Counted from the first letter of the stretch, positions 34,077-43,148 are shown. The stretch is DNA of 63,965 bases from Prochlorococcus sp. AG-347-J19 (GCA_003279015.1 QCBV01000009.1:1-63965), one strand, 5' to 3'. A program made the numbers and translations. Notes: generated by a model not told the origin, from the sequence alone.

Positions 34077-35546
34077 TTAGAAATTATTTAGTGCTTCAGA
34101 AAAGCTTTTCCATAATTGATCTTGGTCTTCTAATCCAACTGATACTCTAATAAGGTGCGAGGGTATACCAAAACTTTCAGCCCAATCCAACTCGTCATAA
34201 TGAGCTAGTAAAACATAAGGACAAACTAGAGTAAATTTTGTACCTAAACTAGGTCCTTTAGATACTTGTAGAGAATCATAAAATTTCTTGGCTTTTTTCA
34301 ATCCTCCATTTAATTCAAATGATAATAAGCAGCCGTATCCTCCATCAGAAGTAAGTAAAGAATTAAAATTTGGACAATTTTCAGGATGGAAAATATTCTT
34401 AATCTCGCTATGGGTCTCTAATCTTTTTTTTAATTCTAAACATGCTTTATTTTGTTCAAAAACTCTTTGATTTACATCTCTACTAACTTTCTCTAGATAA
34501 ACTATATCTCCATCGGAAAGTATTGGAATATTAATCTCGTTTAATGCATTTCTAAACTGATCAATCCATTTGCTTTTTGGATTTAGTATTAATGATCCGG
34601 CAAGAATATCACCACTACCTGAAAAAATTTTTGTAAGTGAAGTAAAAACTATATCTGCATGTTCTATGGAATTTATATTTAAATTCGAACCAATTGTATC
34701 GTCAACAATTAACGGAATATTTAGCTTTTTTGCAATTTTTGAAATTTTTTTAATGTTTACACATTTGAGCATTGGATTACTTGGAAGTTCAATAATTAAT
34801 GCTGATGGATTTATTTTTTTGATTTCTAATTCAATATCCGCGCAATTTTCTTCTGTAATTAACTTTGCTCCGTGAAAGATTTTCATTGGTAATTTAAGTA
34901 CATCTACATATGGAAAACCAACTTGGAGTGTTGGTTTAGCTGGAAATAATTTATATATGATTTCTAATGATGTATGCAATGCAGACATTCCTGATGAAGT
35001 TAAGTGAATATCATTAGAGTCAATTTTTGTAGATTTAGAAATTCTATTTTTTATTCTTTGAGAACATTCATTTACGTAAGATTTTGGAGGGCAATCTTCA
35101 AGACCTAGTTCTATAGCGGCAGCTCTTGAAGATAGACCAAGACCAGTATGTTGCCAAAAATATTTTGCATAAATACTTCCTTCTTTTTCAGTTATTAAGA
35201 AAGCTAAATTATTTCTTTTTTCTATTAACGAGAATTGTTCAGAAGTATTTCTATCAATGTATTTTTTAGCTTTAAAAGCTATTCTTTCATTCGGATATGG
35301 CCAGATACTTTTATTGTTGTAGTAATTTTGTTTTTTTACTTTTTCGCATAATCTTTTCACTATGGGGTTTAGCCCGAATCGTGGGTAAATGGACTTCAAT
35401 AAATTCATACATTCTTGATCTTTTTCCTCGTAATTTATTACATCATTCCAAGTTGGTAATGCTACAGAAACAGCATGAATACTATCAGGAATTGCATATC
35501 CCAACTCTAAATTTTTCCATATAGGTTTTTTAAGTAAATCTCTCAA
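34077..35546 (-). CDS. Cys/Met-metabolism PLP enzyme, long cystathionine gamma-synthase-like
   Basis: The 489-residue protein has a Cys/Met PLP domain in its C-terminal 380 residues (LTSSGMSALHTSLE; PLP lysine in FTSLTKIFSGSGD; HLIRVSVGLEDQDQLW). About 100 extra N-terminal residues are not found in standard MetB; a similar long architecture is seen in fungal-type cystathionine gamma-synthases. It lies 3 bp downstream of the next PLP gene, so the pair is co-transcribed. Together they probably convert cysteine and an activated homoserine through cystathionine. Confidence 0.8.
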   Translation of the reverse strand: MRDLLKKPIWKNLELGYAIPDSIHAVSVALPTWNDVINYEEKDQECMNLLKSIYPRFGLNPIVKRLCEKVKKQNYYNNKSIWPYPNERIAFKAKKYIDRNTSEQFSLIEKRNNLAFLITEKEGSIYAKYFWQHTGLGLSSRAAAIELGLEDCPPKSYVNECSQRIKNRISKSTKIDSNDIHLTSSGMSALHTSLEIIYKLFPAKPTLQVGFPYVDVLKLPMKIFHGAKLITEENCADIELEIKKINPSALIIELPSNPMLKCVNIKKISKIAKKLNIPLIVDDTIGSNLNINSIEHADIVFTSLTKIFSGSGDILAGSLILNPKSKWIDQFRNALNEINIPILSDGDIVYLEKVSRDVNQRVFEQNKACLELKKRLETHSEIKNIFHPENCPNFNSLLTSDGGYGCLLSFELNGGLKKAKKFYDSLQVSKGPSLGTKFTLVCPYVLLAHYDELDWAESFGIPSHLIRVSVGLEDQDQLWKSFSEALNNF

Positions 35547-35549
35547 TTT

Positions 35550-36713
35550 TCAGAATTTATTTAAAGCAAATAAAATGTCCGAGATTAAATCGTTTGTATC
35601 TTCACATCCAATTGATAATCTGACAAGAGCATCATCTATCCCTAGTAAATTTTTTGTTTTATCATCAACAGAAGCATGAGTCATCGTTGCAGGGTGACAA
35701 ATTAAACTTTCAACTCCTCCAAGGCTTTCTGCTAGAGAGAAATATTTGAGAGATTTGCAAAATTTAAAAGTATCCTCTTTATTTAAATTTAATTTTAGGG
35801 TGATCATCGAACCTCCAGATTTCATTTGTGATTTTGCTAAATTAAATTGCGGATGTTCTTGATTAAAAGGGTAAATTACTTTACTAATAATTTTATGATT
35901 ACCTAATTCTTCAGAAATAAATTCTGCACTTTTAGTTTGTTGTTCGATTCTTAAAGGAAGAGTTTTTACTCCTCTCGTAATGAGCCAACTATCAAAAGGA
36001 GATGGTTGAAGCCCGAGAGCTTTTTGAGAGAAAAGCATCTTACTATTCCATTCCTCATTATTTGTAAGTACTGCTCCGCCAAGTGCATCACTATGTCCAT
36101 TAATGAATTTTGTGGTGCTTACAAGCGATAGTGTTGCACCAAGGTCCAATGGTTTTTGAATAAGTGCAGTAGAGAAGGTATTGTCTACAACTACTGGTAT
36201 TTCGAGTTTATTCGCTTCATCACAAATCGCCTTAATATCGAGTACCTTCAAAAGTGGATTAGTTGGACTTTCTAGCCATATCAAGGTTGGCTCGAAGTTT
36301 GAAATCTTTTTGACATTATTTTCGTTTGTAAAATCTGTGTATAAAACTTCTAGTCCAAATTTCTTGAAAACTTTTTCGAACATCCTCACTGTACAACCAT
36401 AGAGATTTGACTCGCAGAGTATCTTGTCACCTGATTTCAGTGTTGATGAAATTGCAGTTACCGCGCTAATTCCAGATCCAAAAACTGTACAGTATTTAGA
36501 ATCTTCTATTGATTTAAGGATGTTTTCTAGAATTCTAAAGTTGGGATTGCCTGATCTGGTGTAGTCGAAATTATCTTTATTTCCATGTTTGAAAGTAGAT
36601 GTAGAAAAAATAGGAGGCATTACACATCCAGTTTCTTCAGCAAATGTTTCCTCATGGTGAATAGATAAGGTCTTAAAACCTGGCTTTTTTATATTATTTT
36701 CCTTATTTCCCAT
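35550..36713 (-). CDS. Cystathionine beta/gamma-lyase-type PLP enzyme
   Basis: The 387-residue Cys/Met PLP enzyme has PPIFSTSTFKHG, DYTRSGNPNFRILE, FGSGISAVTA, the PLP lysine in STTKFINGHSD, and the C-terminal SLGGVESLICHPATMTHA and RLSIGCEDTNDLI. Sequence alone does not separate synthase, beta-lyase and gamma-lyase activities; the partner gene is synthase-like, so lyase is likely here. It ends 3 bp before the partner start. Confidence 0.82.
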   Translation of the reverse strand: MGNKENNIKKPGFKTLSIHHEETFAEETGCVMPPIFSTSTFKHGNKDNFDYTRSGNPNFRILENILKSIEDSKYCTVFGSGISAVTAISSTLKSGDKILCESNLYGCTVRMFEKVFKKFGLEVLYTDFTNENNVKKISNFEPTLIWLESPTNPLLKVLDIKAICDEANKLEIPVVVDNTFSTALIQKPLDLGATLSLVSTTKFINGHSDALGGAVLTNNEEWNSKMLFSQKALGLQPSPFDSWLITRGVKTLPLRIEQQTKSAEFISEELGNHKIISKVIYPFNQEHPQFNLAKSQMKSGGSMITLKLNLNKEDTFKFCKSLKYFSLAESLGGVESLICHPATMTHASVDDKTKNLLGIDDALVRLSIGCEDTNDLISDILFALNKF

Positions 36714-36739
36714 TATTTTTTAAAAATAAGAATTAAATT

Positions 36740-36768
36740 AAATCTCTCATTTTTTAAAAGAGAGATTT
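36740..36768 (-). terminator. Hairpin downstream of rpsD
   Basis: AAATCTCTC (36740-36748) and GAGAGATTT (36760-36768) form a perfect 9-bp stem about 22 bp past the rpsD stop. It is flanked by A/T but without a long uninterrupted T run. Confidence 0.6.
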
Positions 36769-36790
36769 AATAATCCAAAGAAAAGTAGTA

Positions 36791-37399
36791 TTAAACTTTT
36801 CTTGAATAATATTCAACAACTAGTAGTTCATTTATTTCAAGAGCCACCCACTCTCTATCGCATTTCCCATTTATTTTTCCCGTTAATTTAGGCTTGTCTA
36901 AATCAAGATGAGGTGGAACATTTGCTAAGCCAGGGAATTCTATATTACCTTCTACAAGTTTTTTGCTTGCTTTGTTTTCTTTAATTCCGATTACATCGCC
37001 TGATTTGCATTGATAACCAGCAATATCAAGAACCTTTCCATTAACGGTTACATGGCCATGATTTACTAATTGTCTTGAGCCTGGAATGGTACCTCCAAAA
37101 CCCAATCTAAAACAAACATTATCAAGTCTGTTTTCTAAAAGTCTTAGTAGGTTAGTACCTGTAGATCCTTCTTGAGCTCTAGCTTTTTTCACATAACGTA
37201 CTAGTTGTTTTTCAGAAACTCCATAATTAAACCTAAGTTTCTGCTTTTCTTCTAGACGAATTGCATATTCTGATCGCTTGCGACGGGCTTGGCCGTGCTG
37301 ACCTGGAGGATTAGACTTCTTTGAAGCTTTCCTGGTGAGACCTGGTAGTTCTCCCAAGCGACGCGTAACCCTTAATCTGGGGCCGCGGTATCTTGACAT
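36791..37399 (-). CDS. rpsD: 30S ribosomal protein S4
   Basis: The 202-residue protein starts [21 protein letters not shown], followed by [10 protein letters not shown], an S4 RNA-binding domain ([30 protein letters not shown]), and the terminal VVEYYSRKV. It nucleates 16S rRNA folding. It is divergent from yidD with a 95-bp promoter gap. Confidence 0.96.
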   Translation of the reverse strand: MSRYRGPRLRVTRRLGELPGLTRKASKKSNPPGQHGQARRKRSEYAIRLEEKQKLRFNYGVSEKQLVRYVKKARAQEGSTGTNLLRLLENRLDNVCFRLGFGGTIPGSRQLVNHGHVTVNGKVLDIAGYQCKSGDVIGIKENKASKKLVEGNIEFPGLANVPPHLDLDKPKLTGKINGKCDREWVALEINELLVVEYYSRKV

Positions 37400-37494
37400 A
37401 ATTTTAAATTAAATAGAAAATTGCAATAAATTGGATAATTGATTAAATTCAATTAAACTAATTACTACCGGAAATATTATTTTACATCATTAAA

Positions 37495-37731
37495 GTGTTC
37501 AAAACTATTAATAAATCAATTACTTCTATACTTCTTTTTATAATTTCGTTTTATCAAAAGTGGTTTTCTCCTTTTTTTGGACCAAGATGCAGATTTATTC
37601 CAAGTTGCAGCTCTTATGGATATGAGGCAATTACTAGACATGGTCCTTGGAAGGGAGGGTGGTTAACTTTAAAAAGATTAAGCAGATGTCATCCTTTAAC
37701 TCCCTGTGGATGTGACCCTGTGCCTGACTAA
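37495..37731 (+). CDS. yidD: Membrane protein insertion efficiency factor YidD
   Basis: The 78-residue protein has the family core [28 protein letters not shown], then [10 protein letters not shown] and [13 protein letters not shown]. It assists YidC in membrane-protein insertion. The start is GTG. It is 4 bp from the next gene. Confidence 0.93.
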   Translation: MFKTINKSITSILLFIISFYQKWFSPFFGPRCRFIPSCSSYGYEAITRHGPWKGGWLTLKRLSRCHPLTPCGCDPVPD

Positions 37732-37735
37732 ATGA

Positions 37736-38038
37736 ATGAAAATATTTATTTTTGTTAGGCAGGGATGTTGCCTTTGTGATTCATTAAAAAACAAACTGGC
37801 AAAAATAAATCTTAATGAGTTATTCCCTAATCTAGAGGAGCTTAAAGAAATTGATATTGATAGGGTCGATTTATATAAAGATAAATATAAAAAATATGAT
37901 TATGAAGTACCTGTTATTGCTGTTGAAAGAATTAGGTCCGAGGAGATCATAGAATTGCCTCGCATTTCTCCAAGATTAAAAGATGATCAATTAAAGAATT
38001 GGTTTCAAAAAAACATTAGTACCATTCTGGAGAAATAA
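37736..38038 (+). CDS. Glutaredoxin-like (DUF836-type) thiol protein
   Basis: The 100-residue thioredoxin-fold protein has an N-terminal strand KIFIFVRQ, then a cysteine cluster GCCLCD that includes CxxC, and the cis-Pro segment YEVPVIAVE. It is probably a small redox protein of unknown substrate. An ATG at 37732 is in a different frame with an early stop; 37736 is the usable start. Confidence 0.78.
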   Translation: MKIFIFVRQGCCLCDSLKNKLAKINLNELFPNLEELKEIDIDRVDLYKDKYKKYDYEVPVIAVERIRSEEIIELPRISPRLKDDQLKNWFQKNISTILEK

Positions 38039-38045
38039 TTTTTTT

Positions 38046-39581
38046 ATGAGATCTATAAAATTACATAAACTTTTAGATTTGGTAGGAATTATTCCTTCAT
38101 CAAATCTTATGGATCAAGATATCAATAATATATCTTTTAACTCTAAAGAAGTACAAAAAGGAACTTTATTTTTAGGAATGCCTGGTTTAAATGTTGATGG
38201 AGGAAAATTTTGTATTGAGGCAATTGAGAATGGCGCAGAGGCTGCCATTATTGGGCCTGCTGCAAAACAGAAAATTGGATCTATTGATCGAAAAAGGATT
38301 TTGGTTATAGAGGATAATTTAGATTATATTTTTGGTCAAATAGTCGCTGAGTTTTGGAATAGGCCTTCAAGAAAACTTAAACTTATTGGTGTTACTGGTA
38401 CAAATGGAAAAACGACAATTACTTTCTTATTGGAATACCTTTTAAAAAAATTAGGAAAAAAGACTGCATTATTTGGGACCTTGTTTAATAGATGGCCTGG
38501 CTTCTCAGAAGTTGCTTCTCATACAACTGATTTCGCCGATAAACTTCAAAAGAAATTAAATGCTGCTGTTGAGGCAGAATCTGAATTCGCGATATTAGAA
38601 GTAAGTTCTCATTCTATTGCTCAAAAGAGGATATCAGGATGCGAATTTGAGGCGGCTATTTTTACTAATTTAACTCAAGATCATCTTGATTATCACTCAG
38701 ATATGGAATCTTATTTTCAAACAAAAAGAAAATTGTTTTTACCCCCTTATTTAATAGAAAAGGATGGAATTTCTGTATTAAATCACGATGACCCTTGGAT
38801 ATCTAAATTATCATCTGATCTTGAAAAAAGATCTTCATTAGTGTCTACAAAGATTACTGAAAGTGAATTTAAAAATCATGATTTTTTTTTCGTAACAGAT
38901 AAAAAATTTACTGAAAATGGCTCAACCTGCATTTTTCATACACCCAAGGAAAAAATTCAACTTTTTGTTCCACTCGTTGGAGAATTTAATTTAATGAATG
39001 CGATTCAAGCAATAACAATTTTGTATAAACTTAATTTTTCTTTAAAAGATCTATCAAAGTTAATACGATCTTTCCCTGGCGCCCCTGGGCGAATGGAGAA
39101 AATAGAAATTGATAATGATGACGTTTCAAGATCTCTTCCAACAGTAATTGTTGATTATGCCCACACTCCTGATGGATTAAAAAAAGTTTTGCAATCAATT
39201 AAAAAACTTTGTAAGGGAAAACTCATTACTGTTTTTGGCTGTGGAGGAGATCGAGATCTTGGTAAAAGGCCTTTAATGGGATCAATAGCTGAAGAGTTTT
39301 CTGATCAACTTTTTATAACTTCAGATAATCCAAGATCAGAAGAACCCCAAAAGATAGTAAATGATATTTTGATGGGTATAAAAAAAAGAGAAAAAATAAC
39401 AATTGAGATTGATAGATTTAAAGCAATAAATGAATCTATTAAATTTGCCAATAAAGAAGATATTGTTTTAATTGCAGGAAAAGGACATGAAGACTACCAA
39501 ATTCTCAATGATAAAGTTATTAATTTTGATGATAGAAAAATAGCTTATAAATTATTAAAAGAAAAAAGAAAATCCCAATAA
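38046..39581 (+). CDS. murE: UDP-MurNAc-tripeptide synthetase
   Basis: Adds the third peptide residue to UDP-MurNAc-L-Ala-D-Glu in peptidoglycan synthesis. The 511-residue protein has P-loop GVTGTNGKTTITF, HTTDFADKL, EVSSHSIAQKRI, NLTQDHLDYH, VDYAHTPDGLKKVL, and DNPRSEEP, the DNPR motif that specifies meso-diaminopimelate. It starts 7 bp after the glutaredoxin gene. Confidence 0.95.
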   Translation: MRSIKLHKLLDLVGIIPSSNLMDQDINNISFNSKEVQKGTLFLGMPGLNVDGGKFCIEAIENGAEAAIIGPAAKQKIGSIDRKRILVIEDNLDYIFGQIVAEFWNRPSRKLKLIGVTGTNGKTTITFLLEYLLKKLGKKTALFGTLFNRWPGFSEVASHTTDFADKLQKKLNAAVEAESEFAILEVSSHSIAQKRISGCEFEAAIFTNLTQDHLDYHSDMESYFQTKRKLFLPPYLIEKDGISVLNHDDPWISKLSSDLEKRSSLVSTKITESEFKNHDFFFVTDKKFTENGSTCIFHTPKEKIQLFVPLVGEFNLMNAIQAITILYKLNFSLKDLSKLIRSFPGAPGRMEKIEIDNDDVSRSLPTVIVDYAHTPDGLKKVLQSIKKLCKGKLITVFGCGGDRDLGKRPLMGSIAEEFSDQLFITSDNPRSEEPQKIVNDILMGIKKREKITIEIDRFKAINESIKFANKEDIVLIAGKGHEDYQILNDKVINFDDRKIAYKLLKEKRKSQ

Positions 39582-39662
39582 AATTTCCTAATCAAATAAG
39601 AAAGATCTTTACGCAAATCACAGGAAAAGTTTCTTAGAATTGATTGAGTTATTTTTAATAAA

Positions 39663-40367
39663 ATGAAGGGCTTAGCCTTAGTTGTAGGCGCAGGTGGAAT
39701 TGGAACCCAAATAGCTAAAGATCTTAGTGAAAGTGAAAAAGATTTAGAAGTTGTTTTGTGCGGAAGAAAAAGTGAATTTAATTCTTTTTGGGAATTAGAT
39801 ATAGAGGATTCTCAATCCCTTTTGCAGTTGAAAAATAAAATATCAAATCAGCCTTCAAAATTAAGGCTAGTTGTTAATGCTACAGGAAGACTTCATAGTG
39901 ATTCTCTTCAACCAGAAAAAAGATTACAACATCTTGATAAAAAAAATATGATGGAAAGTTTTTCAATAAACGCCTTTTCTCCTATTTTATTAGCTAAAGC
40001 GATTGAAGAATTTATACCAAAAGATTTGGATTTTAATTTTGCAAGTATAAGTGCAAGAGTTGGTAGCATTGGAGATAATCAAACTGGAGGTTGGTATTCA
40101 TATAGAGCTGCAAAATCTGCGCAAAATCAGTTTTTTAAATCTTTAAGTATTGAATGGGCTAGACGTTTCCCAAAGGCTACTATCACATTGCTTCATCCAG
40201 GAACAGTAGATACTGATTTATCTAGACCTTTTCATAAATTTGTGCCAGAACATAAATTATTTAGTAAAGAAAAATCCTCCCAATTTTTGATCAATATTAT
40301 TAAAAATCAATCCCCGGAATGTACTGGAAAATTTATTGCTTGGGATAGCTCAGAAATACCCTGGTAA
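39663..40367 (+). CDS. Short-chain dehydrogenase/reductase
   Basis: The 234-residue Rossmann protein has nucleotide-binding VVGAGGIGTQIAKDL, NATGRLHSD, SINAFSPILLAKAIEEF, active-site Ser in FASISARVGS, and YSYRAAKSA (Tyr-x3-Lys). The substrate is unknown. Its last 18 bp overlap the convergent aminotransferase gene. Confidence 0.85.
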   Translation: MKGLALVVGAGGIGTQIAKDLSESEKDLEVVLCGRKSEFNSFWELDIEDSQSLLQLKNKISNQPSKLRLVVNATGRLHSDSLQPEKRLQHLDKKNMMESFSINAFSPILLAKAIEEFIPKDLDFNFASISARVGSIGDNQTGGWYSYRAAKSAQNQFFKSLSIEWARRFPKATITLLHPGTVDTDLSRPFHKFVPEHKLFSKEKSSQFLINIIKNQSPECTGKFIAWDSSEIPW

Positions 40368-41531
40368 TTTTTTAATTTCTTCAGAAAGTAAATTAATCTC
40401 AGCTTCTGTAGTCATTTGATGTACGCATGCTCTAAACCATTTTGGATCTTCTAAAACTCTAATCCAAATTTTCTTTTCTCCAAGTTTATTTACAAATTTA
40501 TCCTTATCTTTAATATTTTCGATATTAAAACTAACTATCCCATTTAAGTACTTTTTTTCTAAAACTAATTCAACACCCTTTAATTGATTTAATTCATCCC
40601 AAAGTTTCTCACTTAATCTTTTGATATTTTCGCTTTTTTCTTTTTCATGGCAGTCTTTATCCAAAAGATCTATAGAATTACGAAGCCCTGCAAGTAAAGG
40701 AATGCAAGATGTAGCTACTTCAAACTTCCTTGCATCATCATGAAAAAGATTATCTGAAGGCTCATAAATGCCTTGTTCTTTTTTTAATGATTTCCAACCA
40801 ATTATTGTTGGATCTGTTTCATGAATAAATCTATCTGAGACATAAATGGCTCCAAGTCCTTCTGGTCCACATGCCCATTTATGAGAGGTTATTGAATATA
40901 AATCAGAATAAAAAACTTCTTTTTCAATATTTATGTGCCCAAAGGTTTGAGCACCATCAACAATTAAATAAGAATCTTCTCGATTATTTTTTAATTCGAT
41001 AGAAATTTGTTTTAAAGGAATTTTATATCCAAAGTTCCATAAGATATGAGAAATAATTAGGATCTTAGTCTTACTATTTAGATTTTTCAAAATCTCTAAA
41101 ATTATATTTTCGTCGTTTAGATTTTTAAATTTTTGGATCGGCAAAATTTTGAATATTAATTTATTTCTTCTGCAAAATTCTCGACTTGCAGCCACTACTC
41201 CAGGATGTTCACAGTCACTTATTAACAGCTCTTCTCCCTCTTCTACTTTTATTCCCCAAAAGGGCAAAATCATACCGGAAGAGATATTCTCGGTTAAAGC
41301 TACATTCTTTGAATTTACACCTAATTTTTGTGCAATGAGCCTTTTTGTGGTCAATATTTCTTTGTAAATAAAAGGCCACATATTGTTAGTAAATGGTCCT
41401 AAATCTTGGATAATTTCCCACGTTTTAACTATTGCTTCTAAAGAAGATTTTGGTAATGGTCCTTGACCTCCATAGTTGAAATAATACTTATTTTTTAATG
41501 CTGGTATTTGATCTCTTAGATTATTTCTCAT
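40350..41531 (-). CDS. Class V aminotransferase / cysteine-desulfurase-like protein
   Basis: The 393-residue PLP fold-type I enzyme has YYFNYGGQGPLP at the N-terminus, LTENISSGMIL, VDGAQTFGHINIE, and the PLP lysine in TSHKWACGPEGLGAIYV. The catalytic cysteine loop of true desulfurases (NifS/SufS) is not obvious, so isopenicillin-N-epimerase-like or related activities are equally possible. It overlaps the 3' end of the SDR gene. Confidence 0.78.
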   Translation of the reverse strand: MRNNLRDQIPALKNKYYFNYGGQGPLPKSSLEAIVKTWEIIQDLGPFTNNMWPFIYKEILTTKRLIAQKLGVNSKNVALTENISSGMILPFWGIKVEEGEELLISDCEHPGVVAASREFCRRNKLIFKILPIQKFKNLNDENIILEILKNLNSKTKILIISHILWNFGYKIPLKQISIELKNNREDSYLIVDGAQTFGHINIEKEVFYSDLYSITSHKWACGPEGLGAIYVSDRFIHETDPTIIGWKSLKKEQGIYEPSDNLFHDDARKFEVATSCIPLLAGLRNSIDLLDKDCHEKEKSENIKRLSEKLWDELNQLKGVELVLEKKYLNGIVSFNIENIKDKDKFVNKLGEKKIWIRVLEDPKWFRACVHQMTTEAEINLLSEEIKKLPGYF

Positions 41532-41567
41532 GGCAATTTAAGTTATATTTTTAAACTCTTGAATTTT

Positions 41568-42362
41568 TTAAATATTGCCTACTAAAGTTACTGTTCTAAA
41601 TTCTATATCCTCAATTACTTTCCAAGGTTCAGCACTCCTTTCTGCAAATTCTAAATTTTTAAATCCTAGTTCTTTAAAGTCACTTATAAAGTCTGGTTCA
41701 TACCATGCTCCACTAATACATCCTGTCCATAGATCATGATCATTTTGCAATCTTAAAGGAACTTTTTTGTTAGAGACAATATCGCTAATTGCAATTCTTC
41801 CATTATCGTTTAAAACTCTTTTTATATTTCTTAGAAGGTTATTTCTAGATTCTGGACTTACCAAGTTTAAAACGCAATTACTTAAAATAATATCAACTGA
41901 TTTGTCGGCGATTAATGGACTTAAATCTTTATCTAATTCATCAAGTTTTTCAATTGAACCTTCTAGAAATTCTGTATTGTTGTAACCTATATTTTTTGTA
42001 ACTTCTTTAGAGGCTGATCTAGATAAAGAAAGCATATCAGGATTCTGATCAACTCCAATAACTTTCCCTTCTCTCCCAACAATTTGGGCACAAATAAAAG
42101 CATTTTTGCCGCTACCACTTCCAAGATCTAAGACTATATCATTTTTTTGAACATATTTAGTTGGATCCCCACATCCATAGTCTCTTTCTATAACCTCTTT
42201 AGGAATTGCTTCAAGTAAAACGGGATTAAACCCAACTGGTGTACAAAGACAACTTTCTTTTTCTAGTGCGGCTGAACCATATCTTTCTTGAATCGCATCT
42301 TTATGATCGAATTGATTAGATGCTTTATTAGATGTGGTTGTATTACAGCAACTTTCAGACAT
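41568..42362 (-). CDS. ArsM-like SAM-dependent methyltransferase
   Basis: The 264-residue class I methyltransferase has SAM motif VLDLGSGSGKNAFICAQ and VIGVDQNPDML. The cysteine positions typical of arsenite methyltransferases appear present: RDYGCGDPTKYV, LSNCVLNLV, and TGCISGAWYEPDF. A Cys-rich N-terminus (SESCCNTTT, ESCLCTP) could also bind thiophilic metalloids. Arsenite methylation is the most likely role. It is downstream of the DUF4278 gene and separated from it by a strong terminator. Confidence 0.75.
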   Translation of the reverse strand: MSESCCNTTTSNKASNQFDHKDAIQERYGSAALEKESCLCTPVGFNPVLLEAIPKEVIERDYGCGDPTKYVQKNDIVLDLGSGSGKNAFICAQIVGREGKVIGVDQNPDMLSLSRSASKEVTKNIGYNNTEFLEGSIEKLDELDKDLSPLIADKSVDIILSNCVLNLVSPESRNNLLRNIKRVLNDNGRIAISDIVSNKKVPLRLQNDHDLWTGCISGAWYEPDFISDFKELGFKNLEFAERSAEPWKVIEDIEFRTVTLVGNI

Positions 42363-42392
42363 ATTTTTTAAAGGACTCTCGATAAATATAGC

Positions 42393-42425
42393 CCAAAAAA
42401 AAAGCCCCTGAAAAGGGGCTTTTAA
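42393..42425 (-). terminator. Strong bidirectional-looking terminator
   Basis: A perfect AGCCCCT / AGGGGCT stem (42403-42409 with 42414-42420) has nine A on the left (nine T on the minus strand) and TTTT on the right. It lies 20 bp past the DUF4278 stop. Confidence 0.88.
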
Positions 42426-42439
42426 TTTGTTTAATTAAA

Positions 42440-42613
42440 TTATTTAGTGTAATTAACACCTCTATAATTTAATTCTGCTTTTTCATTACTTGAAGAAGCG
42501 TCATCCATTCTATTGGTGTATACGTTTCTTCTGTAGGTAAGTTCAACAAGTTGCTTTTTAGCAGCTTCTTTGTTTTGAACGTAGTTTTTACCTCTGTAAG
42601 TTAAAGTAGTCAT
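42440..42613 (-). CDS. DUF4278 small protein under riboswitch control
   Basis: The 57-residue protein has three copies of the L-x-YRG-x-x-Y pattern (LTYRGKNY, LTYRRNVY, LNYRGVNY), the DUF4278 hallmark; its function is unknown. The correct start is the ATG at 42613. An in-frame ATG at 42649 would add MERGMAVLSHRN, but those codons lie inside the riboswitch core (GGAACGGGGGATGG) and are an annotation trap. A terminator follows. Confidence 0.85.
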   Translation of the reverse strand: MTTLTYRGKNYVQNKEAAKKQLVELTYRRNVYTNRMDDASSSNEKAELNYRGVNYTK

Positions 42614-42630
42614 GTTTCGATGTGACAACA

Positions 42631-42688
42631 CGGCCATCCCCCGTTCCATGGTATGACTCGAACTGCGCCCTCAAATGAGGGTGAACGA
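42631..42688 (-). promoter_or_regulatory. Glutamine-II (Downstream-peptide) riboswitch
   Basis: On the minus strand, CGTTC (42687-42683) pairs with GAACG (42646-42642) as the closing stem. Inside are the hairpin CCCTC-ATTT-GAGGG (42681-42668), the conserved GCGCAGTTCGAGTC, and the downstream GGGGGATGG. This matches the cyanobacterial Downstream-peptide motif, known as the glutamine-II riboswitch, which precedes small-peptide genes. It is far more GC-rich than its surroundings and sits 18-75 nt before the DUF4278 start. Confidence 0.85.
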
Positions 42689-42692
42689 AAAA

Positions 42693-42718
42693 GTAGCGAT
42701 TGCTACCAAATAATTATA
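42693..42718 (-). promoter_or_regulatory. TATAAT -10 and GTAN8TAC palindrome upstream of the riboswitch
   Basis: A perfect TATAAT (42718-42713) puts the likely transcription start near 42706. Exactly there lies GTA-GCAATCGC-TAC, a perfect NtcA consensus that is also a 5-bp hairpin (GTAGC/GCTAC) immediately before the aptamer. Confidence 0.6.
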
Positions 42719-42868
42719 AGCGTATTTTTAACTGCATGTCTAGCTTTTACAAATAGAAACGAAGATTTAATGTTTTTTTAATTATTATCTTAGGTAAATT
42801 TTTTTATAAATAGTCTCTAAAAAGGTTTATGTTTATATTTGGTTTAATCTTCATGTAACTATTTATTT

Positions 42869-43126
42869 ATGACAGGTTTTTTATATTTCTTGGGAAATAC
42901 TTTAAGGTGGCCAGTGTTAAAGCCAAAAGAATTTTTTTCACTACATGCTTATTTTTCAATTATTTATTTGATAACTTTTACTTTGAGTAAATATGATGTA
43001 AGCCAATCAAATTTAGTTTTTACTTTAGGAATTCTTGCACCTCTTTTAATCGCTATTGGTCAAGGACTTCCAATTGATTGCCTTGATATGGAATCATCCT
43101 TGTTGAAGGAATTAAAAACTAAATAA
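42869..43126 (+). CDS. Small membrane protein, 85 residues, unknown
   Basis: Two hydrophobic spans are visible (about residues 25-42, AYFSIIYLITFTL, and 50-66, FTLGILAPLLIAIG). The N-terminus is MTGFLYFLGNTLRWPVLKPKEFF and a conserved-looking loop reads GQGLPIDCLDME. The family is not recognised; it is probably a picocyanobacterial conserved hypothetical. It stands alone and converges on nfu. Confidence 0.65.
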   Translation: MTGFLYFLGNTLRWPVLKPKEFFSLHAYFSIIYLITFTLSKYDVSQSNLVFTLGILAPLLIAIGQGLPIDCLDMESSLLKELKTK

Positions 43127-43148
43127 TATATATTTCAGTTAAAAATTT

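Noticed and set aside
42614-42649. Upstream in-frame ATG of the DUF4278 gene as the true start
   Set aside because: These codons are the 3' part of the riboswitch, and family proteins start at the MTTLTYRG methionine.
42693-42706. GTAN8TAC as a classical NtcA activator site
   Set aside because: Activator sites are centred near -41; here it lies at the predicted start of transcription, and a -10 the proper distance downstream would fall inside the riboswitch. Retained only as a possible repressor site or hairpin.
42737-42750. TGT-N8-TAC upstream of the DUF4278 promoter as an NtcA box
   Set aside because: Only one half matches the consensus and the spacing to the -10 (18 bp) is shorter than usual.
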